Shown here piece after piece: positions 10,791 to 21,740 of a DNA stretch of 64,000 bases. How positions within the stretch are numbered: the first letter of the stretch is position 1; every line of letters begins with the position of its first letter. Made by a program: the position numbers and the translations under genes. The stretch lies in NCBI RefSeq assembly GCF_023159225.1, contig NC_063169.1:61405934-61469933 (forward strand), read 5' to 3'. Under the pieces are notes generated by a model, which saw only the letters and a list, made by a program, of their open reading frames with translations, ran no database searches and was not told where the DNA came from. This DNA is from Perognathus longimembris pacificus (taxonomy: Eukaryota; Chordata; Mammalia; Rodentia; Heteromyidae).

Positions 10791-11069
10791 TTAACAATTT
10801 CATATGCCGACACTTTTTTGTTAATGCTTCCATCCCTATCTTTAATATTGTCATACATTAAGTTTTTCAGGAATTTTTCTGTAAAGAGACTTTTCTGTTT
10901 AAGAACGTTTGAGTGGCTTTATCTAACAGACCAAGTATCATCATTTTGAAAATATGTGTTACGTCCTTAAGCTGAAGATGTTGTCCTTTAATGTTTTTCA
11001 TGGTATAAAATATACTGAGAAAATTACAGTATAATATTACACTAAATCTTTTTTAAAATAATGACAGTA

Positions 11070-11185
11070 ATCTCAGCCAATCACAATTTTAAGGTAACAT
11101 ATCACAAGAATAATACCACCTCTCTTCTTTATAGTAGATTATGTCTATTTGATCCTTGCTCTACATAGTAGGTATTTAATAAATA
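11070..11185 (+). mobile_element. MIR SINE 3' part
   Basis: The end reads 'acatagtaggtatttaata' followed by 'aataattattgg', which is the recognisable MIR 3' end (tagtaggtgctcaataaat). It is preceded by diverged body sequence. The GGAT microsatellite begins directly after it. Confidence 0.6.
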
Positions 11186-11189
11186 ATTA

Positions 11190-11405
11190 TTGGATGGAGC
11201 GATGGATGGATGAGTGGATGGATGAGATGTGTGGATGAACGGAATGGGATAGAGTAAGTGAATGGATTGCTGAGTGGTAGTAGATGGGTATATGGATGGA
11301 TGAAGATGGATAGACTAAAGAGATAGATGGATGGAATAAGATAGATTACAGAGAATGGATAGATGGAATGGTGTAGATTCGATGGATGGCAGGTGAATAG
11401 ATGAA
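11190..11405. repeat. Imperfect (GGAT)n repeat
   Basis: About 215 bp of degenerate GGAT/GATG tetranucleotide units with interruptions. It starts at the 3' end of a MIR and may have expanded from it. Confidence 0.92.
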
Positions 11406-11410
11406 TATGT

Positions 11411-13039
11411 AAATGTGTAACGTGGGCTAGGAGGCTGTATTTTTCTGCAAGCCCAGACTTCAGTGAGGCTGTTCACAATTCTGAGCTTCACAAACATTCA
11501 CTGGAAGTCAGTGTCCTGCTGTTCATTTGAAGAAGCCAATGTGCAGTGGGCTAATGAACTCCTAGGGTGAGAACTCGGCTCTCTGTGAAGTGAAGGCACT
11601 TTTATTTTTGGCTTGTAGACTGAGTTCGAATTTGAAGTTGCTTTCTCCAAAATGGTTGCCATCTTTCCATTTTAAAGTAGCCTCCTCCTGGAAATTGGAA
11701 AACAAATAAAAATGCAGAAAAGGCCATGAATCTGATTTAACAACTGAAAATGTTCCTCCGTTTGGTGAGGAGGCCTGCAAGGATGGAACTAGGCAACAGA
11801 GGCAAAAGTAGCCTTTCCGAGGTTCCCTCAGGTGTGTGTTTCTAAGAGGACAAATCACTTCCACCTGCCTTGAAAAGACTTGGTTAGCTAACCCCAGTAT
11901 GAGCTGTGAACAGAGCCAAGAAGCAGAAATCCTGTATTATTCTGCTGGACTTATTAACATCTGGGTAGGAAAGGGTGGTTTCTTCTTATAGTTAGGCAGC
12001 ATTTTAACATGCACATTATAGATGGTGGCTTTTTTATTTTTTTTAACCAAAACAAATGTAGCTGTCCCCCTAGCGGGAGTAATTTCCCTTCATATTTCTT
12101 GCAGCTCTCGTCCCAAGAGGCGACAGATGAGGATGTGATAGCAATACTGATTCTGGTGCTGAGATGCCATCTGATCCACTGGGAAAGCTGGTGGATTCAA
12201 ATCAATGTCAGCTCCTGCCTCCTGGGCAGCCTTCTCTCAGTGCAGGATTTGCTCTGTGGATCAGAAAAGCAGCTGGCGACTCACAATCTGTGTGGTACAA
12301 AAGGCCTTGAAAATGTTTTGTTGTTCCAAGCTGTGGTGCCCTGTGAGTCACTTCAAGTACCTTTTGTATTTTGTGCCCCTTTTTGGCAAAGTGAAATCCT
12401 ATTACACAACTGGTTTAAGAAAAAATTGAACTGGAGTCTATAGAATACTGAGGTTTGTAAGTAGCTAGGAATAAGTTTCTGACTTAACACTCATTTTTAA
12501 TGTAAAACTATTATCTCTTGCAAACATTCATTGAAAAGCCAAGCCTAAAGTTAGTTGAAAAACATAACTATGTACAAAACAAATCATCCTTCTGGATTAT
12601 TTGGAATTCTTAGGAAGCAAGAACTCCCACCCAGTTATTTTTCTCATGTTGCAGTGTGGAGCTATTTGTTTTCAGGACATGTTGTTTGTATATGATAGAA
12701 TTTTGGACTCTCTCCTCTCTTATACATCTGTTCAGTCAAAGATGTATAGAAGGTGCATATTAATATTTGAGGAAAATACTCAGTGATTCTTTTAGCTAAC
12801 CTTCTTCTCCCTGCTGAATTATGTTTGGTTCTTATATTTGCATTTCTCATGCCTTTTTTAAATAAGAATTTTGTTCACTTGAAAACAAATTTCATTTCCT
12901 GTCTCTAGGCCAAGGTTCTGGTAATAATTCGTTTCCTCAGTACCAATATACTATATCTGTCTAGCAAAGGAGACAAAAAGGAAATTAGCAAGGTTCTTGG
13001 AAGTTGTAGATTGCCTAAAGGAGAAGGAATTTGAAGCCT
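11411..13039. other. Unique sequence
   Basis: No dispersed repeat is recognised. At 12040-12430 a 144-codon frame runs across an acceptor-like 'catatttcttgcag' near 12090-12103, but the protein resembles nothing I know and no partner donor is convincing. The rest is AT-rich DNA. Confidence 0.4.
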
Positions 13040-13590
13040 CCTCAGTTGTTTGATCAATTTCAGACCAGCTCCTCAATATTTGGTATCAATGGGTTTCCTA
13101 AATTGGACATGCATTAGTCAAAGTATAACCCAGACATTTAGAGCTAGTAGCAATAACCTTAGATCCATCCAGTCATAGTTGCCGCTTGATAGTTCCCAAT
13201 TGCTTTCTATAGCTCTCGGTTGAATGTGTTGGTGAAATAATTAAATAGATGCCAGCCATTCCAGACATCTCTGTGGCTGCAGGACTATGTGAAGTACTGC
13301 CCTATGCAATAACTGTAACAGCATGAGGGTTGGCTCTGTCAATGAGTCTCTTGATGTATTTGACTACAAGCCTACTTAGCAGTTTGTTGTTCAGTGTGCA
13401 AAGAATTTTGATTGATGATTGATTGGGCTGGGGTGTCGGCCTTGTCAACATGTATAAAAATATCCTACCAAGTTCATCCATCTTGCTGAGCGATTTTTTA
13501 CATATACTTAAGTATTCCCAAAACAGTCATGTCCAGTGCAAACCATGGCTTCTGATGAATTAAGCAAGCAATTCATAAAGAAAGATGATA
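13040..13590. promoter_or_regulatory. Candidate cis-regulatory block with twin PBX site
   Basis: Unique sequence with many homeodomain-type words. TTTGATTGATGATTGATTGG at 13407-13426 reads on the minus strand as two ATCAATCA PBX consensus sites sharing one base. A TGTCAA MEIS-like half-site follows near 13445. PBX and MEIS sites often occur together in HOX-regulated enhancers. No exon is evident. Confidence 0.35.
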
Positions 13591-14004
13591 TTTAAAGGAG
13601 GGAAAGGAATTTACCAGATGAAAGAGTCAAATTGGTTTTCCTAAAAGCTATCCAGAAATACTAATTCTTGGAAAAATTAATCAGATTTAGAGGGGGAAAT
13701 GAATAGCACAGAGAAAGAAATTGGAGAAATATTGAAATTCAGCATATGTATTTTTTTAATTCTTTAAGTCAAATGTGAGATTTTAGAATGCATTGAGTAT
13801 TATAGATCTCAAAGAGCAAACAGTGTTAGGCTGAGCTCTCCCAACTCTCCTGGTGGGACAGCTCCCCTGTATTCCATTCCCTGGGGTTTCTACCAACAAG
13901 TATTTGGGGAAACAGCCTTCTTGTTTGCTTGGTAAACATGGACTTGTAAGTACTACTAGAGATCATTGCATTAAATCAAGTTGCCTTTTCATTTGATTCA
14001 CTTT
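13591..14004. other. Unique AT-rich sequence
   Basis: No repeat or exon is recognised. Confidence 0.45.
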
Positions 14005-14240
14005 TTAACCCATCATTTATTAAGGACCTGCTAAGTGCCAGACACTGAGCTAAATCCTTATGCATATGTCAAAATTGGCAAAAGGGCCATGAAATGGGTG
14101 GTTTTTCCCTTTAATGGAAAATGAATTAAAGCTTACAAAAGCTTAGTAACTTTCCCAAGGTTGCAGAACTAAGAAGTAGTGAAAGGGGGATCCAAACTTG
14201 GACTAAAACGGAGTCTGTTCACACTACAGTGAATAATCTA
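14005..14240 (-). mobile_element. MIR SINE, nearly full length, antisense
   Basis: On the plus strand it shows the reversed MIR order: 'atttattaaggacctgcta' with 'gtgccagacactgagcta', then 'taactttcccaaggttgca', then a degraded tRNA-like head. The length of about 235 bp is close to full MIR. Divergence is high, as expected. Confidence 0.82.
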
Positions 14241-16599
14241 ATTCAAATTTGATTCTTAGAAACAACACTAAATCTGACTCTTAGTTAGAAACCCAGAGAC
14301 CCAGTGTGGTGATGTCACTTTCGCAATGACACACCACTGAGTAGTGAACAGTTGGAAGCTAGATTCATACCTGTTGGACTTTCCTTTGATGCTAAGATAT
14401 TATATCATTGCTAATGGCCTTTAAACAAGTTGACTGCAGAAAATAAAGGAAGTCATTGCTTCTTTTAAATGTTTATAGCCATTTTTTTAACAGATAGTGG
14501 GATTTTCTACTGACTTCACTTACTGCTTCATAGAGAAACAGGAGACATTTCATGTCAGAAAACTAGACTGTAGATAATCTGGATAAGAGACATTTTTGCA
14601 ATTATCTGTGTGTCCACATGAGTGATAACTATGGAGTCAGAGAAAAACAATATTAAGCAATGATTTTGCATAATAAATGACTGAAGTTGATACATAGACT
14701 TTTGTTTGGTGGGGGAGGGGGAAATCATACTATGAGCTTGGCTTTCCATATGGAGTGATTGTCACCTCTACAATATATGATTTGAAATGTGACAAGGCCA
14801 TCTTGCTACACTTCCATAATTCCCATTTTTACATGCATCGCATTACCTTAAAGCAATATGTCTCATTGGCCATCTGCTTAACTGAAAATAACTTAAACAG
14901 AAATGCAGAAAGCAGGCTGTCCAATATGAAACCCAGAGATAGTGAGTTTGAACTCAGCATATCTCCCTTTTTTTTTTTTTTTTTTGGTGTCGAGAAATAT
15001 AAAAGAATATAAATTGTAATGGGGAGGAGGCTCATGGAAATGGTCCAAGAATAAAAGAATGCTCAAGGCAGGCAACCTGAACCTGAGTCAATAGTAATGA
15101 AGAGAACATGGAGGAGAGAGGTATTAGGTGAGATTATTCAGAGGAACAATGTTCCTAGGAGGAAAGATTGGACAGTACTAAAGACCATATTTTACCATTC
15201 CATGACACACTCCAAACTCATGAATTACCTCTTAACAGTGGAGCTTTGTGTATTTTTTTTAATGGCTAACATACAAAAACACTGGGAAAGGCCAGTCTGG
15301 AGGAACAGGACGCCAGCACTGCCCTTGACCAGCAAGCGTCAGGAGTGGCAGCCGCTGGGTATATGGGAGACGTGGAGGATGACTGGGAAATAAAACATGT
15401 CGTTCCAATGTGATCTCCTGAAATAGATAGAAGCCTTGCAATTTCACACCAAGATCCACCGCCTGGCCTTGTTTTCTAGTTGCAAATCTGAAATAGCAGC
15501 AATCCATCTGTCAGGCTGACATCTTTTTATGTTCCCTTTCAATCACTCCCAGAGGAAAAGAAAAAAAAATTTCTCTAGATAGATTCTGATTTGTCAGGTT
15601 TCTTATTGCCTGACACTTTAAAGATATTACAAGAGAATAGGAAAATTTCATTTTCTCTGATCTTTTAGGTGTTTAAGGTTGGAGTGTTACCTATTTTATT
15701 TGGGTCCTAAGAACAATAAGTTACAGATAACTAGTAAAAAAAAAATGCTCAAGTGAACAACTATTTGCTTTTATAACAACTGTAAAAGATAATAGGTTTG
15801 TTCAGTCATTAAACAAACATGAACCAAGCATATCCCAGAAAATTGAAAAGTGAGATTCTTAAGAAGACATTGGGCGCTGAACAGGCTAGACAAGAAGCAG
15901 CAGTGCAGAGTCTGGAGCTGAGGATGAAGATGATGAGCGGTACCCCAGGGGTGAGGCAACAAAACAGAACAACAGAACAGGCTCTTGGTACTACAGAGAT
16001 CCCACTGCAAACCCTGGTGGTGGTTTCCATACAAGTAGCTTATTGTGAAGAGGTCAAAGAGGACCACTGGATTCAGAGCACATGGAGACCAGACTGGGGG
16101 AGCTGTAGCATCGGTTTCTGAACAGCAAAGCCGGGTTCATGACCTCCCAGCCTGAGGATAAACTCTTCTCCACCCCCCTTCTCCCTTTATTTTGCCTGTT
16201 GCTTTAAGGTGATGCACCATGATCTCATGTTGCGGAAGTCCCGTTTGTACAATGCAGAAGTGCACATCAGAACGTGTGACTGAAAGTGGGCAGAAACACC
16301 GCACGTGGAAGCGGCACAAGTGCCCGTGAGCATCATGCCAGAGCCTGCTTCCGCCTGGGCGCTGAAGGTCTCAGACTGTGTCATGGTAGGGAGCAGGACT
16401 GTGCTGGGACGTGTAGGGGTGAGAATAGGAAGCCCTTAGCGAGTTCCATCTTCCTGTGCTTGCTTAGAGATGGGGAGTACTTTGGGGTTTGGCTTAGGGT
16501 TGGTTTGGGTTTGGGTGTTGACATTCTTTTTCCTTTCACCTTGTGCCATAAAAGTTACACTTTGTGATTTGGAAATCACAATCTTTTCAAAGCTGGGTT

Positions 16600-16601
<2 letters not shown>
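14241..16601. other. Unique sequence
   Basis: No gene is recognised. It contains a poly-T run at 14968-14985, an interval around 15810-16100 that is open for 100 codons on the plus strand with no recognisable domain, and a G-run cluster at 16484-16515. Confidence 0.4.

Positions 16602-16649
<48 letters not shown>
16602..16649. repeat. (GT)n microsatellite, 24 units
   Basis: A pure GT run of 48 bp. Open frames crossing it on both strands are repeat read-through. Confidence 0.97.
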
Positions 16650-16652
<3 letters not shown>

Positions 16653-17427
16653 CGTTGGGTTCCTTTTTTATTAAAATTCCAGCTCCCAATCTAATTCTCT
16701 GTGCCTCTATGGCTTCCACACACACGTAACACATGCTGGCACCATGTACGAAAGGAGCCAAGTCACTGTGCTGAGACTTTGCCTTTCACTTGGGAATCTG
16801 ATTCATGGCATCTTTGAAAGACTAGGAAGCCACCTGACACCCCGGCAGATGTACGAAGTCCCATCTGGATGCACAGTCCTCCCCGTCTCTTCCAGTGGGA
16901 ATGAATGGCACCTGCCTCCGGCACCTGATGCATTGTTTCATCTTGTCACAAAGCTAGTTCACTTGGATTGAGAGTGCTCTCAAAACAGAAATTAGGTCAT
17001 TTGTCTTTGGATCCTTGGAATCTGACATATAATTAATGCCCGGTGTGTTTTTAATGAAATCAAGGAAAGTAAAGATGATGATAGTGTAGTGATAAGCAAG
17101 AGGAACTTGGGGCGACGGCACCTTAAAGGGGAGAAGAGAGCAACTCAGAAGAACAAGGAGAGAGTTCAAGCAGGCCTAGGAATGCTTTGTTTGGAAGAAC
17201 ATATTCAGTCATAGAACAGGAAGCTCCATACAGAAAGGGCAGCTTAGCGTCATTAGTGGAAAACCAGTGCTGGCTGGGTGTCATTTTCACGTGGGGAGTC
17301 ATGCCTGCTTTGCCATTACGAACCCCTAAGCATAAGCAGCAAACAATTCGATCCTAATTTCTCCATATTTAATCTGACATGCCAGTATGTACACCTACGA
17401 GATTAGGGCATCATAGGTGGTTAGGAA
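16650..17427. other. Unique sequence
   Basis: No dispersed repeat or exon is recognised up to the L1 relic. Confidence 0.45.
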
Positions 17428-18195
17428 TTTTTTTTCTGTTTTATTACAACTTTATTGAGATAGAAACTATCATAAAGTTCATCTGTTAAGCAATACAAGC
17501 TCAATGCATTAAACTCATTGAGAGCTGTACAACCATGACTGTGGTCAAACATTTGGATAATTTTGAAATAACGAAAGGAAATTGGCTATCTATTCCCTGC
17601 TAAACATGCCAGGTTCTGTGTAACTACTAATTGACTTTCCTCTGTAGCTTTGCCTGCACTAGACAGGTCATGTGAATGCTTAGCACAGGACATATATGAC
17701 AATGGTCATACAATATATGCTCCTCCTTTGTGACTGGCTTCTTTCACTTAGCAGTGCTTTGACATTCATCTGCGTTGTATCATATGTCAGTGTTTTATTC
17801 CTTTTTTACTGTCAAATAGTAGTGCATTGTGTGAGGCTATCTCGTTTTCTCTTTCCTTTCATCAGTTGATGGATAACCTCAGTTTTTGTGTGTGTGTGTA
17901 TGTGTGTGTGTGTGTGTTTTGGTTTTTTTTTTTTTTTTGCCAGTCCTGGGCCTTGGACTCAGGGCCTGAGCACTGTCCCTGGCTTCTTCCCGCTCAAGGC
18001 TAGCACTCTGCCACTTGAGCCACAGCGCCACTTCTGGCCATTTTCTGTATATGTGGTGCTGGGGAATCGAACCCAGGGCCTCATGTATATGAGGCAAGCA
18101 CTCTCGCCACTAGGCCATATCCCCAGCCCTGATAACCTCAGTTTTTGACTATTATAAGTGCTTTGCTAAAATTCATTGACCACCAGTCTACAAGC
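17428..18195 (-). mobile_element. Old L1 (L1M type) 3' region, antisense, split by a SINE
   Basis: The plus strand carries the well-known reversed L1M words in order: 'actttattgaga', 'agctgtacaaccatgac', 'tgactggcttctttcactta', 'cattcatctgcgttgta', 'ttattcctttttt' and 'catcagttgatgg'. The sequence then continues after the SINE (17889-18130) as 'actattataagtgctttgc'. The SINE therefore inserted after the L1 had become fixed and decayed. No coding capacity remains. Confidence 0.8.
17889..18130 (-). mobile_element. IDL-Geo-type dimeric SINE with (CA)n tail and 17-bp target duplication
   Basis: On the minus strand it is an ID-like half ('ggggctggggatatggcc', B-box 'ggttcgattcccc') followed by the tRNA-like Geo half, an A-run and a (CA)n extension. 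The plus strand shows (TG)n at 17889-17918 and poly-T at about 17921-17938. The target duplication 'gataacctcagtttttg' is perfect at 17872-17888 and 18131-18147. This fixes both ends and puts the microsatellite inside the element's tail. Low divergence marks a young copy. Confidence 0.95.
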
Positions 18196-18229
18196 TCATT
18201 TCTAGATGTTCCGTTTTATTTTATTCATT

Positions 18230-19085
18230 TACACATGTGCCTAAATATCAATGTAATTTTAGAAATTTTAAAGGAATTGGTAAAGAAATAAAAATTGGAA
18301 GTCTCCGTTTATAAAAGACATGATTTGATATGTAAAAAAAAACCACTAAAAATGTCAACAAAAAATGCTAGAACTAAGAAGTAAATATAACAATGTTGAA
18401 GTGAACTAAGTGACTTTACAAAAATTAGTTGTACTGCCTTACATTAACAACCTAACAAAAGAGAAATTGAGAAAATAACGGTATTTATAGTAGGACCAGA
18501 AAAATAAAATATTTAGTAATAAACTTAATTAAGGACATGCAATGAAACATAAAATATTGGATCAGGTGAGGTTGTTCCTACCTATAATCTGACTAGTATA
18601 AAGGTAGAGATTTGGGAAGATCATAGCTCAACACCAGTCTATGCATCTCAACCAAAAAGCCACACCTTGTGGTTCACATCTACAATCCAAGCTATGTGGG
18701 AAACGTAATAGAAAGACTGCAGTCCTAGGTCAATCCCAGGAAAAACAACATGTGGGACCCAAGAAGAAAAATAGCACAAAGAGCCTGGTGCGTGTGGCTG
18801 GAGGAGCAGCGCCTATTCTGTGAGCATGCAGCCTTCAATGCAAACCTCAGTACCACACTAAAAAGAAATTATAAAATAGTGATGAATGCAACTGAAGAAG
18901 ACATAAGTAAATGGAAAGGTATCTTGTATTCATGGAATAGGAGAATCAATCATTAAAAGTGTCCATATTACCCAAAGTTATGTCCAGTCTCATTGTGACC
19001 CTTACCTAAGTTCTAATGACAGTTTGCACAGAAATAGAAAAAAAAATGCTAAATCCATATGGAGCCACAGAAGAGCCAAACTTAT
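18230..19085 (+). mobile_element. L1 ORF2 remnant, split by a SINE
   Basis: Two parts follow L1 ORF2 in order on the plus strand. The first, 18230-18558, contains the region around the 'gacatgattt' word and the 'aaataaaatatttagtaat' segment. The second, 18851-19085, contains 'agtaaatggaaagg', 'tattcatggaat', 'attacccaaag', 'cacagaaatagaaaaa' and 'aatccatatggagcc'. The frame is broken by substitutions and indels throughout, so it encodes nothing. About 290 bp of SINE-like DNA separates the parts. Confidence 0.8.
18559..18850 (+). mobile_element. Diverged SINE inserted in L1 ORF2
   Basis: The segment interrupts an otherwise collinear L1 ORF2. It holds 'ttcctacctataatctgac' and 'ttcacatctacaatccaagc', both resembling the 'gctcacacctgtaatcc' head of 7SL-derived SINEs. 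It then has a degraded tRNA-like portion ending 'gcaaacctcagtaccacac' and an A-rich tail. Two heads suggest either two insertions or an internal duplication. Family assignment is tentative. Confidence 0.5.
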
Positions 19086-20026
19086 CTCATGCAATCAGCC
19101 CTGCATTCGGAGACAGCAAGTCAGTCTATCCCTTCTTCTAGTAGCTTGGATGGGAATCCCACTCAGGCTCTTAGCTACATTGGCAATGCTAGCATTCCTG
19201 GTTGAATGGCCTACGACACCAGCAGTTGATCACTTTTTTCCTTTACCTAGCACTGAAATCCCGTTACTCCCTAAGAAAGGTTTCAAGACAGTCTAAATTT
19301 AAAGTATCAATCTCAGCGCTCCCGTTCAAGGTTCAACGATCTACCCATGCTTATATTTTGATTCAATGGGATTATTTCCATTATGGAGTTGCAAAGGACT
19401 GATGAACTTTTAAAAATGGCCATTACTGTGCAGCTTTTTTGTCCTACTCTGGCCACTGCCTATTTTATTACTTGCTTTTTGTCTTGGGAAAGATAATACA
19501 ACTGATAAGAATAAAGCACTTAAGAATGAATGTAACCAATGAGGTTTTTAACCTTTATATTTGAAATCACAATGATCTGTTAGAAAACAAAGCAGAAGTT
19601 TCTCCAGTAGGGGGCATAATAGCTGATTTTTACACTGAAGGATTCAACATGTTTAAGCTATTAATGCTCTCAAAATGGCTCAATATACTCAGTGATCAAT
19701 ATACCCAATCCGGAGCCCAGTAGGTTTCCATGGAAAATGACAAGCTGTTCAAATGATGTGGCGCTGAAATGAGTGCAGTACTCAGATTCTGCACTTCCAC
19801 CATTTTCAATCGCTTGTGTGACCTTTGACCACTCCCTGACCTTCTTCCTGACTGCTGACATTTGTTCTTTGTTCAGTGTGGTATTTCCCCTTGTTGTAAA
19901 TGCTCTGATTTTCTGTAAATTGTTGTACTTGTAGTTTTTCAAAGGAGCCACCAACCACAATCTAGAAATAGACAATATCAAAATTTGGCATTTTCTTCAA
20001 TACTCTATTTCTCCTTTCTAGTAGAG
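19086..20026. other. Unique sequence
   Basis: No repeat family is recognised. A 103-codon minus-strand frame at 19670-19981 has a charged, protein-like stretch but no domain I can name. It could be chance, an unrecognised pseudogene or a diverged transposon fragment. Confidence 0.35.
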
Positions 20027-20137
20027 TATAACAATAATAACCTGTTTCCCATAATTTCTGACAAGATCAAGTAAGATTATGGAATCTAATTACCATTGTC
20101 GCTAGCATGGAATAAAGATTCAATAGGTATAAATTGT
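20027..20137 (+). mobile_element. MIR SINE 3' part
   Basis: The words 'aacaataataacctgtttcc', 'gatcaagtaagattatgg' and 'gctagcatggaataaagatt' followed by 'caataggtat' follow the MIR 3' half. The copy is ancient and heavily substituted. Confidence 0.5.
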
Positions 20138-20290
20138 CAACAGGAAGAGACAAGAGAAAAAATAGACACAAATGGAAATGGAGTCCAAACACTGCCTTTG
20201 TAGCTTATAGAATATTGGCCCTTAAATCATTAACCAAATCAATTCCTAGTCCTGACATATAGAAAATGCATATAAAAATATAAATAAAAG

Positions 20291-20465
20291 AAAGCCAGGA
20301 GCTGGTGACTCATGCCTGTAATCTTAGCTATTTAGGTGGCCAAGATCTAAGGGTTCCAGTTCAAAGCCAGCAGATGCAGAAAAATCTGTGAGATTCTTAT
20401 TTCTAACCAGATTTGTGGCTCAAATGATAGAGTACAGCTTTGCGTGAAAAAGCCACATGAGAGAA

Positions 20466-20466
<1 letters not shown>
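20291..20466 (+). mobile_element. 7SL/tRNA composite SINE, 3' end replaced by (CA)n
   Basis: The 7SL-like head ('gactcatgcctgtaatctta', 'gttcaaagccagcag') is followed by only the first part of the tRNA-like half ('tgtggctcaaatgatagag'), which breaks off at the (CA)n tract. The missing 3' part was lost to truncation or overwritten as the microsatellite grew. Confidence 0.78.

Positions 20467-20512
<46 letters not shown>
20467..20512. repeat. (CA)n microsatellite at SINE 3' end
   Basis: A pure CA run of 46 bp starting exactly where the SINE body ends, followed by AAAA. A position in the tail of a SINE indicates that it arose there. Confidence 0.95.
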
Positions 20513-20517
<5 letters not shown>

Positions 20518-20566
20518 ATTGTTTCATAAAACATAAGCACTAACAGATGATTGGGATTCAATCAGA

Positions 20567-20830
20567 TGAGCACTGGTAGCTCACACCTGTAATCCTAGCT
20601 ACTCAGGAGGCTGAGATCTGAGGATCTGATCTGGATCTGAATCTGAAGCCAGCCCAGACAGGAAAGTTTGTGAGACTCTTGTCTCCAATAAACTACAAGA
20701 GATGAGGGGAAGCCAGAAGTGGAGCTGGGGCTCAAGTGGTTAAGCACTAACCTTGAGCAAAGAGAAGCTCAGGGATAGCACCCAGGCCCTGAGTTCAAGC
20801 CCCAAGAATGGTACCAACCTCCCCCCCCAA
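20567..20830 (+). mobile_element. 7SL/tRNA composite SINE, near complete
   Basis: The left half reads 'ctcacacctgtaatcctagc' and 'actcaggaggctgagatctg'. The right half reads 'ggctcaagtggttaagcact' and 'cctgagttcaagcccc'. At 20610-20643 the left half carries a local expansion of a 'ggatctga'-like unit. Instead of poly-A the copy ends in a C8 run plus AAACC. Confidence 0.9.
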
Positions 20831-21479
20831 ACCAAACTTCCATTTGACATGGAAAGCTGGACATGAAATGGGTAGGACTAAAAAGGCCATTTCGAACATG
20901 CAGAGTTAAGCAGAATCCACCAGACAATATGGAAACTTCTCACAGGTATTCTCTGAACCTGACCCTGACAACATAGGTGAGCTGCAGATGAAACTGTCCC
21001 AGGACTCAAAGAAGCTGATGCTCAGCCTGACTGAGCTTTTTTTTTTTTTTTTGCACACTAACTGCTGGCATCAACACAGTGAGTGTGCAAATCAATGACA
21101 ATGTGCCTGCACCAGGTCTCAGTGTGGCACCCTACCTTTCCAGCCATGTTGGTAGTCGCTTCTCTATCTTTCCAGTCTTATAAAGGTTTTCAGGTAGCCA
21201 TGTGTATGTTGCAATTATATGGGGAAGGGAATGCTGGGAAATAATTTCCTGCTTCACCAAATTGTCATAAGTAAAACCATCAGAAATACAAAGAGAATCC
21301 TTTTCAATAGTTTCACTTAGACCATTTCCTGAGGCCTGTGTTCCAATTTCATGTCTTATTTTTATCATCAAGCATTCAATCTTGTGATAAATATATAAGA
21401 ATAAATGCTTTGTGCAATTTTGAGATATTAAAAACTGTCAAATACTGATAAATAAATGCATAAAAGAGAGATTTTAAAT
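20831..21479. other. Unique sequence
   Basis: No family is recognised. A T-run at about 21038-21051 interrupts otherwise ordinary sequence. The 79-codon minus-strand frame at 21132-21371 has no known relative that I can name. Confidence 0.4.
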
Positions 21480-21740
21480 ATAGACATATATTGCCTTTCA
21501 ATCTATGAGCATGAGCTGTCTTCTTATTTATTTAGATCTTTAATTTCTTTCAACAGTATCTTGTAGTTTCCCTTTTCTGTACTTCCTTTTGTCAATGAAA
21601 TTGATTTCTTAATTTTATTTCCTGTTTATTCACTGCTAGGGTATAGAAGTATAATTTGGTTCTGCATATTGATCTTGTACCTGCAATGCTACTGAACTCA
21701 TTTGTTCTTATAGTTCAAGAGGATTCTTTGCAATATTTTT
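21480..21740 (-). mobile_element. L1 ORF2 remnant, antisense
   Basis: The plus strand shows reversed L1 ORF2 words in order: 'tttagatctttaatttcttt', 'caacagtatcttgtagtttc', 'ctagggtatagaagta' and 'catattgatcttgtacctgc', then 'actgaactcatttgttctta'. The coding frame is broken and only a fragment is kept. Confidence 0.82.

Noticed and set aside
11190..11405. Possible minisatellite or satellite array
   Set aside because: The unit is a degenerate GGAT tetranucleotide, not a longer conserved unit.
12009..12443. 144-codon plus-strand frame crossing an acceptor-like 'tttcttgcag'
   Set aside because: There is no protein family resemblance and no matching donor. A lone acceptor-like motif is common by chance.
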